Assembly (NCBI GenBank): GCA_000310025.1
Contig: FN649735.1
Span: 3,131,012 to 3,195,011 of the forward strand
Source of the DNA: Ectocarpus siliculosus
Taxonomy: Eukaryota > Sar > Phaeophyceae > Ectocarpales > Ectocarpaceae
Length of the DNA stretch: 64,000 nt
Direction of reading: 5' to 3'
Position numbers and translations under genes: made by a program. Positions 56,283 to 64,000 of this stretch are shown one piece after another (position 1 is the stretch's first letter; every line of letters begins with the position of its first letter). The notes beneath the pieces were generated by a model. The model saw only the letters and a program-made list of their open reading frames with translations. It did not search any database and was not told the origin of the DNA.

Positions 56283-56672
56283 ATGGCTTCGATTTTGAGG
56301 GGTCCGAAAGAACGATGCACGAAAAATCGAAAACGATATCCGACCTTGAGGAATGTCAAGCATGCGCTATTTAGTGGCACGAAGTATATTAGACGGAAGG
56401 ACCCAACCCTCAAGAGTGCGTTAATGGCGACTATGTACACCCACAACGCAGAGATTCAGCGTCGTGAGGCCTTGAAACGATGCGGACGTGTTTTGCATGA
56501 TGTTCGCGTTGTTCGATGTGCTGTGCTGCTTTGCATGACTCCCTTGAGCGCATCATCACGGGAGGATGCCGGGGCTCGAAATTCCTCTCATGTGCAATTT
56601 TCCAAAATGCGTGGAGCAACACCGATTCCTCGCCCCGAATATGTTGAACCTTCGTTCGTACGTGAAAACTGA
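56283..56672 (+). CDS. Small basic hypothetical ORF
   Basis: An ATG-initiated frame of 129 codons, rich in Lys/Arg (MASILRGPKERCTKNRKRYP, IQRREALKRCGR), ends TGA at 56670-56672. Codon use is more AT-tolerant than in the recognised genes here. No domain is recognised. A 169-codon frame on the opposite strand overlaps it, so chance is a serious alternative; a fragment of a transferred or mobile gene is another. Confidence 0.2.
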   Translation: MASILRGPKERCTKNRKRYPTLRNVKHALFSGTKYIRRKDPTLKSALMATMYTHNAEIQRREALKRCGRVLHDVRVVRCAVLLCMTPLSASSREDAGARNSSHVQFSKMRGATPIPRPEYVEPSFVREN

Positions 56673-59600
56673 AAATCGGAGGGGAGATATCTAGCCCGCT
56701 GTAGACAATTCGTGGATGAGGGGCTCTCGCGAGTGACAACGTCTTTACCAACCCCTTGTCGCACGAAGTCCGGATTAAACTGTCCTGTTCCCGATTCCAG
56801 CTTTTCTGGGCAGTGATGGCCGCTCGTTGTGCGGTCGTTGCGTTTTGAGTTCTAACGTTGGGACAGCGCTTGCAAGCACAAGATGGAAGGACTTCAACAC
56901 TACCGGAACCTTCTCTAGGACTCAGTCGGCTTGATGACACTTCTTAGATGCCATGGCGTGCGCTTTGAAAAGCACCATGAGAGCCCGATACGATTTCCTC
57001 CTGTACAGATGCGTCCCTGTGAGTGCGTTCCTCATACATACTGTACCTGCCTGCCGTGGTTGGTGCTGGTACAGTGTTGGAATCATGCACCCTCAGGCCT
57101 TTGTGTATAAACGCTGCGATAAGATGACGGACTCTGTTTTCTTCAGCGCGGCACAGATCGCAGAATTGGCCCCACCTCGCGATATCAAATCAAGAATGAG
57201 TTGTTTTTGTTGACGACGATGATGTTAACAAGTTATGTAGTTCACCCGAATGTTTGACAACATCTGCCTAGTTGTAACGGCGGTGACCTTTTCCTTGTGT
57301 GTTTCGCGGTGCCACTTCGCATACAGGCGCCCAACGGCCAGAAAGAAGGGCGCGATGAGCTGGGCCTTGTGGACGGAAGACGACAGCACACACATGGACG
57401 GATGCGGACGGCGAGAAAGACGGCATGATGATGAAGATCCCGGGCGGTCTCATTCATTGCATCCAAGTGTCTCTACACCCGGTGCTTTCGACTATTCGTT
57501 ACTGCATCGTGGAGTAAAACGACACTCACCACTCGATGGTTGGGCTGTACATGGGTTGGGTTGGAGATGGGTTTCTGAATATCGGCAGTCGGCAGCGTAC
57601 CCGCCACCAATACCTACCGTGTGCATCTCGAGCGAGGTGACCAGAGAGCGCTCGCGCAGCATAAAGCCGCCGTCGGTAACACGGAACGGCAGTGGAGACC
57701 CGGATGCGGTGTTTTTAGGCTCGGAGCGGTAGCTACACGGTGACCTTGTGGGTCAAACGCTGAGTGCTCCGTGACTACTGTAGGACTATTTTAGCGTTAT
57801 GTGCAATATTGACTACAGCAGCAGTAGTCTAAGTGCCGCCAATAGTCCTTGCACCTACGCCGCATACAACGATCGTGGAAGCTCACATACATACATACGT
57901 ATGCGTTTGATGCCGGGGGGGGGCGGGGAGTCTCATTAATTTGTCAGGAAGGTCGTTGAAAATGGCTGTCAATAAGGGCGCCCCGCCCACAAAAATTCAG
58001 AACGTCCACCCGTGTGTCCGGCGCCTGGCAGTAAGAACAGGAGGAGGAGCACCGGGAAGGCCTGGGGGAACGAAACCTACCTATGAAACCTGTGATGGAA
58101 TGCTACTCTGAACTACAACTAGGCTCACTCCCTGTGGAACACAAGTGTTCGGTGTGAGACAGCCACGAATAAGCGGGGTCCGCGAGGAGGTCCGCCTCAG
58201 TTTTGGACCGCAGAAAAATCAACATACGTATATGCATCATCTGCGCCCCTGTGTCCGGTGATGACGTGGTCATAATGTGCTTCGCATGACGTGTGAGCCT
58301 AGTAGAGTGAAATGAAAATTGATTGAAGGGAATGGCACTTCGAAGCAAGAGTCTAGTCTTCACGTGCAACTTGGGTCCCCATCGACAAGAAAATACAACA
58401 ACAAGCGTCAGGCAGTCGTTGGAAGATACTCAGGAGAGTACAGCAATAATCGGGAGTGTGCTGTACTGTATCTTGGTTGCTACAAGTTGGGTGGTACTCA
58501 AAATACGTTTGCATACCTATAATTCGAGACTGCTTTGGAGTTTACAACACAACAACACAGCAGTCCCTTCTCTGCCACCAATGCGTGTAGTACACACGTG
58601 CATTTTAGTAGCATACGCATCATGACCGCACCCCAACACGGGCCTGCTTGTACCCAAGGTGCTACTACATACGTACACTACACACACATCATGTGGGCAC
58701 ATCATACATACGAAGTGCTTCGGTCACGTGTGTACGCAAAATTCAAAAATCATCTTTTAGTGGCCACCACCCGGAAACTAGGTAATTTGGAAGATCGGAA
58801 GATCGGGCTGGATGAACAACTGACTCTTTCTGACTAATCCTCCCTAGCGCCAGGCAATCAACTTTCACACAGCACCTCCTAATCCTGATTTTGAGTCATA
58901 CCGTCAGCACATGCGTGCATGACATGAAGCCGAAACCTAGTCCCTCGATAGCATTGGCCGGGCGGATCCTCAACGCACGCCCAGCATCATCAACCTTTAC
59001 CGCGCGCTCATCAATCTTAGAGGCCTCTCCTTCCTTGCGGTTCAAAGGATCGATGTATGTGCATACCAGCGGGCCAGGCAGATATGAATTGATAATATGT
59101 AAGAAGACCGAAGCAAGATATGTACCCGCCCGCGCAGAAGATAGATGATGACATATGATGGCACAGCAAGGGAAAAGCCATCTAGGGTTGAGTGACGCCA
59201 GCCTGAACAGAAACGCGTACTGATGTCACGAATATTCCCTACTTTGTAAATACACCGAGAGAGGTGGAGAGGTGACGCTCTTTTTGTTTTGCATTCGCCC
59301 AAGAGAAACAAGATGGTAGATGTATGCATAGAGTAATCGGCCACGTCGGACTTTCGAATCGTGGCAGCCGTTTGCTGTCCATTCGGATATCCAACGTTCG
59401 TTTGCAAACGAAAAAAAACGCAAGCGTTGGATCGTGCCGCGGAGCAAACCGCAGACACGATTGAGGGGACAGCATCATATTCGGCCCGTGTGAGAAGATG
59501 GGAGATGAGAGGAAGAAAAGCGTAGCCGCTCTTTTCAGGCGCGCTCATCCGCAAGCCATGAGAGAGATGAGAGAGACACGCCCACACCACGTGCTTATAC

Positions 59601-60086
59601 ATACGTACTTTTTGCGCGGAGATTTCAAATGAGAGATTCGTCGCCATCCATCCGTACCTCTTCAGACCACCCCCCGCTCGAAGCTTTAGTTCTTTATTGC
59701 TTGAAACCGCAATATTTGTCCGTTGACCTCTTCGTATGGTCCCGCCGCTTACACTCTTTTTTTTTTTTATTGGCTCGAAATCGCCAAGGTAGCAGGCGAC
59801 CACCAAAGGAGCTTCACCCCCTGTGCAACTGCCCCAAAACACCACCTCGAAGTTCATCCTCTCCCTAGGTCCAGCATACATCGCAACCTCCCAAGCGAGC
59901 AAAACACCACGCAGCAGGGCTGGTGCGTGCGGGAAACGAGAAAAAAAAAAATCGACGGGAGAGAGGCGCGCACACAAACATACACGCACAACTTCTCAGA
60001 AGCGCTCGGTGTTTTCGAGAGGGGATAAGCGACAGAGACAGACGCTGCGACTCCTCGAAATCACAGCGACTGAGAGTGGGCGCAAA

Positions 60087-61827
60087 ATGTCGGTTAGCTT
60101 GTCGGAGGCGAGACAGAGGATGATCTCTGGTTACGGGATGCTGGCCATCGAGGACCCGGCCCCGGCGGCGACCAAGGCCGCCGGGGAACCGATCGCGACT
60201 GAGCTCACGGGCGAGATCACCCCGAGCGGGTCCGCATGCGAGGGGGAGGAGGACTCCGAGGGCGAGCTCACGAGGACGCTCTCGGCTCTCCAGCGGCTGT
60301 CCGTCGAGGACCAGACAACGCTCCGGAGAAAGCTGGGAGCCCAGCAGCAGCAGCAGTCGTCGCGGTGCCTGGATGACAACAATAGGAGTAGCAGCCAACC
60401 GGAAGGGGCCGCCGCCGCCGCCGCGGCCGGGTCAAAGGAGGGCAAGGGGGAGCAGGGCATGGCCGCCCTGGGCGTCCCGGCCGACTCGCCCTTCCGAGTC
60501 GTGCTGCAGAAGGCCGTTGTAGAGAGCGATCTGGACGCGGCGAGGGCTGCGCTCAGGTCGGGAGCGGATCCCAACGAGAGGGACGACCTGTGCCACAGCT
60601 CCCTCCACTTCGCAGCTGCCAAGGGAGACATCGGCTGCCTGAGAGAGCTCATGCAATCGGGAGCGCGGGCTAACGTCGCGAACAACGTGAGTTGTTCTCT
60701 CTCGCGCGCATGCCTTCTCTCCATGCGCGTGTGTGTGTGTTTTTCAAAAACCGGGTGAAGAGAGAGAAAAGGATCCGTGTGATGGGATTAGACATGAACG
60801 CAAAGACGCACGCGGGAGCAGGACGCTGGCGATTGTTGTGTACATGTAGGCCAAAAAATTCTCGTGTTCCGTTTTTTTTTGTTGTTGTCTCGTTATGTTA
60901 AATACCCACTATTGTTGTAAGCAAGCAACACAAACGCGCCAAAGAACGTACGAGCTCGAACAAAGAGGGAAAGCAACTGCTGTCCAGCTACGACCGCGCT
61001 GGGCACGGACGGATCTGTTCTGTTTTTTACCCTCGGCGTGCTCCTCTTTCGCTGGCGCGGGTCATTGCTGCCGCTGTTCGTTTTCTTTTTTTCCCTTCAT
61101 TTTCTGAAAACACGCTCCTGCTGCATCACTGCTCTCTTTTTTCGCACCAACGTGTTCTTGCAACGTGTGTTCTCTAACGACCCATATTTTTGTTGCGCGT
61201 TGCAAGTTTTGTGTGGCGACCCATGCGTGCGCGAAGTGGCGTCATCTGTTGACGCTCAACATTTTGCAGCTACGACTCCATACAACACCGCTACTATCCC
61301 ACGCGGATATATATTCGCGAATCATGGGTGTCGTCTCTCGTATTATAGTGCATTTCCGCGAGGCAAGTAAATCGAGGTTCCATTCCATTCCAGTCATAGT
61401 CATGTATGTATGCCCTCTAATAGTCATGCTATTTCCGGGAGTGGTGTGCACCCCCATACAATTTACTTGCTCGGTGCTGCTGCCGCCGCTGCTGCTGCTG
61501 CTGCTGCTGCTCCCTCTTTATGACAGCGAGTGCTGAACATTTTCGAAAAGTCCGAACACCATCACACACATACCACACCGTATGCCAATGCAAACTCAAT
61601 GACGCCCACCACTACCACAGGTCGGGTGGAGCCCGCTTCACTACGCTGTTCTCGGCGGTCACGTGTCTGCCGTCGAGGCCCTCTTGAGGGCTGGCGCCTA
61701 CCCCTGCTTCCGCGACAACCACCTCATCTCGCCGCTGCACCTGGCGTCCACCCAAGCGTGCGAGAAGGATACGTTCCGGCAAATGGCTGAGCTCCTGGGT
61801 CCCTCGGCGCTGCTGGCGCGAGACGAG
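60087..61827 (+). CDS. Ankyrin-repeat protein, N-terminal part (continues past window)
   Basis: Two exons, 60087-60686 and 61621-61827, join in phase; the second ends at GACGAG/GTTAGT and no later exon is recognisable to 64000, so the gene runs off the right edge or its next exon was missed. The ATG at 60087 (MSVSLSEARQRMISGYGML) is preferred over upstream frame because the earlier sequence is purine-rich leader with no coding look. Residues about 1-135 are acidic and low-complexity (Gln and Ala runs). Ankyrin repeats follow: FRVVLQKAVVESDLDAARAA-LRSGADPN, then SSLHFAAAKGDIGCLRELMQSGARANVANN, then after the intron GWSPLHYAVLGGHVSAVEA-LLRAGAYPC, then SPLHLASTQ. Ankyrin repeats mediate protein binding; the partner is unknown. 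The strong ATG and consistent repeats make the coding call solid; the full domain architecture is unseen. Confidence 0.8.
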
Positions 61828-62597
61828 GTTAGTGATTTGCGACGCGCGTCTTCACCGCTGTACACGACACGCCCCCCCCCCAGTTTTTGTTTCCCAACAG
61901 GCTTTGTCGGGTGAATGATGGTATTGTTTTTCTAGGTGTGGTGTGACAAGGACCAGACTCAAGGCCTGTCGACGAACGTGTTTGTTTGGCGAGAGGTTCG
62001 GTTCTCTCGCGGCTACATAGTATGACAGGCCCTGCTTGTATCAAGGCGAGTTAACCTGTATGCAAATGTATCTCGATGTTTGTCGCGCACCCTCCGAAGG
62101 GCTATGTCGCAGCCATCGCTTCCAACCCACCACCCCCTTGTTTGCTCACTTGCTTGCTACAATATTTCTCTTTTACGCATCCAACTCCAAGTTAAGGTTA
62201 AGGTCGTCGTTGTGTGTGATGCTTGCAGCCATACAGTTATTACTTCTTTATCTCGACGCCCCCCCCCCCCCCCCCGGATAGTATTGCCCGCGACATCGTG
62301 TATGTACACTCAACAGCACCACCAGTGCCTTGGAGGACAAATTTCATTCGCAGCAGTTCCGTTCACACCAGAACACCCTCTTTCGGAATCGAAAATTCTT
62401 GACCCAAGCATCTGGCAGTTGCCAGAGGAAAGCCCAGACCCTACAAAAAGCCGAGCGGGCCTCGGTGTTTTTCGGACTACACCTGATGCCTCTACACGTT
62501 CCACCACATCCAGACAAACATGTTTGCTTGCGGGTGTTTTCTTTCACCGCGTGTGGTCGCCGCGCGCAACCACATCCCAGCGGTAACCTTCTCTGAA

Positions 62598-62811
62598 TAC
62601 CGTATATGACACAAGATAACACACCCGCTGGACCGATTTTCAAAGCTCAACAGCAGAAAGAGTCACAGCGCTGAAAATGGCGGCGTTGAAGCCGTCTGGT
62701 CGAGAACTCTCCGAAAACGTATCGTTTCGTTTATGCATCCTCTTCGTCGTGGAGTAATCGAGCTTTGAAAATCGGTCCAGGGGGTGTGTTATCTTGTGTC
62801 ATATACGGTAT
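62598..62811. mobile_element. MITE-like element with about 50-bp terminal inverted repeats and TA flanks
   Basis: The left end (CCGTATATGACACAAGATAA and onward to TTTTCAAAGCTC) and right end (GAGCTTTGAAAATCGG to ATATACGG) are inverted complements over about 52 bases, with one mismatch. Both ends are bounded by TA, as in target duplications of Tc1/mariner-type elements. The interior of about 110 bases has no coding capacity. Related, more degraded sequence occurs at 2818-2965 and perhaps 4730-4945. Confidence 0.7.
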
Positions 62812-62865
62812 ATGTTGCTTCGCGCGTCGGGCTGTTTACCGAAGAGATGCGTAGCACTTCAACGT

Positions 62866-63668
62866 GCGCACACGAAGGTCTGCGTGTGTTCCGAGGCCTG
62901 TTTTCGAGTATGGTTGCGCTGGTAACAATTTCTCAATTCCTGGTTGGTTCATACGTGGATATTTGCACAGATTGATGATGAGCACGGGTTCTTTATACCA
63001 TATGCGCTGCAGTCCCTCCCATTAGGAACCAATTCGCCCTCCTTTGTTTAGTGCAGAGCGCCTTCCGTTTTGATACTAGCATTGGCAACTGCAGTGAGAA
63101 TCGGAACCATCCACCAGACTGGTACGCTACACAAAGGGATGAGCGGGGGCCGATGTTTTTTGCGGACTAGAGCACAATGTACCCCCCCATTTACAGTTTT
63201 TTTATTTTTCTTAATACGACACAACGAAACCATCTCTATCATAGAAAAGAGTCTGAGACGGATTAGCAATGGATTCATAGCGTCAGAGAGTACCTGTATG
63301 TCCACGATTTCCCAGACAGCATATAGGGACATCTCCCCTGCGGGTAACAGGCTCAACAAGACAGTTTGGTAGCTGTCTTGTGTGTCTCATATATGCTATG
63401 TTGGGAAGGTGCAGAGGATGTGTGTTAGGTACTGGTCGGGCGTTTTGTGTGTTGCACCCTTTTAGTCGTAGGGCATGCAGTTTTGTTATTCGGACTATTT
63501 TTTGTGTCACCGCGTGTCGGGCTCAAATCGACGAAGACACTTGTTTTCGTTTTAGTTGCCGCGACTCGGGCTTTTAGCGAACAATTCATAGAACTTCGAC
63601 TTTGCGCACACCCACGTCTACGTGTTCTGAGGCGCCTCTTGTGCCAGTATGGTTGCGTTGGAAACAGC
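62866..63668 (+). repeat. Diverged direct repeat, about 80-base units
   Basis: The segment at about 62866-62945 (GCGCACACGAAGGTCTGCGTG, then GAGTATGGTTGCGCTGG) has a diverged copy at about 63590-63668 (GCGCACACCCACGTCTACGTG, then CAGTATGGTTGCGTTGG), about 725 bases away. Confidence 0.5.
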
Positions 63669-63788
63669 AAGCAACAACTTATGGAAGTAAATGGGCAGTC
63701 TAGTTCTGCGCAGCTTGTTCTCGAGTACACGGTCGTGGTCGGTGTTCGGAATAAATGTTGACCAACCATATCGCAGTGTCATCAGTAA

Positions 63789-63961
63789 TTATGACACGCC
63801 AGGGGGTAGAGATGGAACACGAGATGGAACCAACGAACGGCCGCCTGGAAGGAAAAAAACTCTTTAATACCTTATTACGACACGCCCAGGGGCTAGAGAT
63901 GGAACGCGAGACGGACCGAACGAACGGCCGCCTGGAAGGAAAAAACTCTTGAAAACCTTAT
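63789..63961 (+). repeat. Two-copy tandem repeat, period about 86 bases
   Basis: Both units read TTA(T/C)GACACGCC, AGGGG, TAGAGATGGAAC, CGAACGGCCGCCTGGAAGG and end in AAAACTCTT with CCTTATT. It reaches nearly to the window edge, so further copies may follow. Confidence 0.85.
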
Positions 63962-64000
63962 TGTTTCCGTCACAAATATTGGTCAGCCACATCATTGTTG

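Larger units (their letters stand above)
55367..60086. other. Intergenic interval between FANCL and the ankyrin gene
   Basis: Begins with FANCL 3' UTR and a poly(G) run at 55484-55501. It holds a three-copy tandem repeat (55963-56166), one weak ORF (56283-56672) and short unsupported frames. A 315-codon minus frame at 59989-59042 overlaps the ankyrin gene's expected promoter and shows no domain. Confidence 0.5.

Noticed and set aside
59042-59989. 315-codon minus-strand ORF upstream of the ankyrin gene
   Set aside because: No domain, poor codon consistency, and it overlaps the leader and first region of the ankyrin gene; probably chance.
1-64000. CRISPR arrays, bacterial operons, ribosome binding sites
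   Set aside because: The window is eukaryotic with spliced genes; the tandem repeats lack regular unique spacers.

Overview
The window reads as nuclear DNA of a photosynthetic stramenopile, most likely a brown alga of the Ectocarpus type. The reasons are: genes split by long GT-AG introns (often 0.4-1 kb, one over 4 kb), moderately GC-rich coding exons, dense CT/GA/GTT microsatellites, and two predicted plastid proteins whose N-termini combine a signal-peptide-like segment with an AW/AF-type cleavage motif ([14 protein letters not shown]), as in heterokont plastid precursors. I had no database; identities rest on motif recognition and on checking that exon phases agree at every junction.

Layout: 63-194, last exon of an unidentified + strand gene. 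3777-6991, plastid-lipid-associated (PAP/fibrillin) domain protein, 4 exons. 11370-15053, low-complexity protein of unknown function, 5 exons with an unresolved 5' end. 22098-17728 (minus), about 1390-residue protein with a helical-repeat-like core and a long Glu-rich stretch. 22878-27716, tetraspanin in 7 exons, divergent from the previous gene; exons at 29177-31561 may be its very long cytoplasmic tail. 38081-42922, plastid-type FolD (methylenetetrahydrofolate dehydrogenase/cyclohydrolase), 8 exons with one assembly gap. 44431-55366, FANCL, the RING E3 ligase of the Fanconi anaemia pathway, 9 exons. 60087-61827 and beyond, ankyrin-repeat protein running off the right edge. The stretches 195-3776, 6992-11369, 31562-38033 and 55367-60086 show no convincing gene.

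The genes do not form a pathway; this is an ordinary eukaryotic neighbourhood of one-carbon metabolism, DNA crosslink repair, membrane organisation and plastid lipid association. The most unusual signal is in introns. In folD the intron between the PCTPQ and GCIELL exons is built mostly from tandem copies of its own borders: three copies of the 5' exon-intron junction and nine of the 3' intron-exon junction. Smaller tandem duplications sit at other intron edges of folD, FANCL and the tetraspanin gene. FANCL also has telomere-type CCCTAA repeats directly in front of one 3' splice site. A 214-bp element with about 50-bp near-perfect terminal inverted repeats lies downstream of the last visible ankyrin exon.
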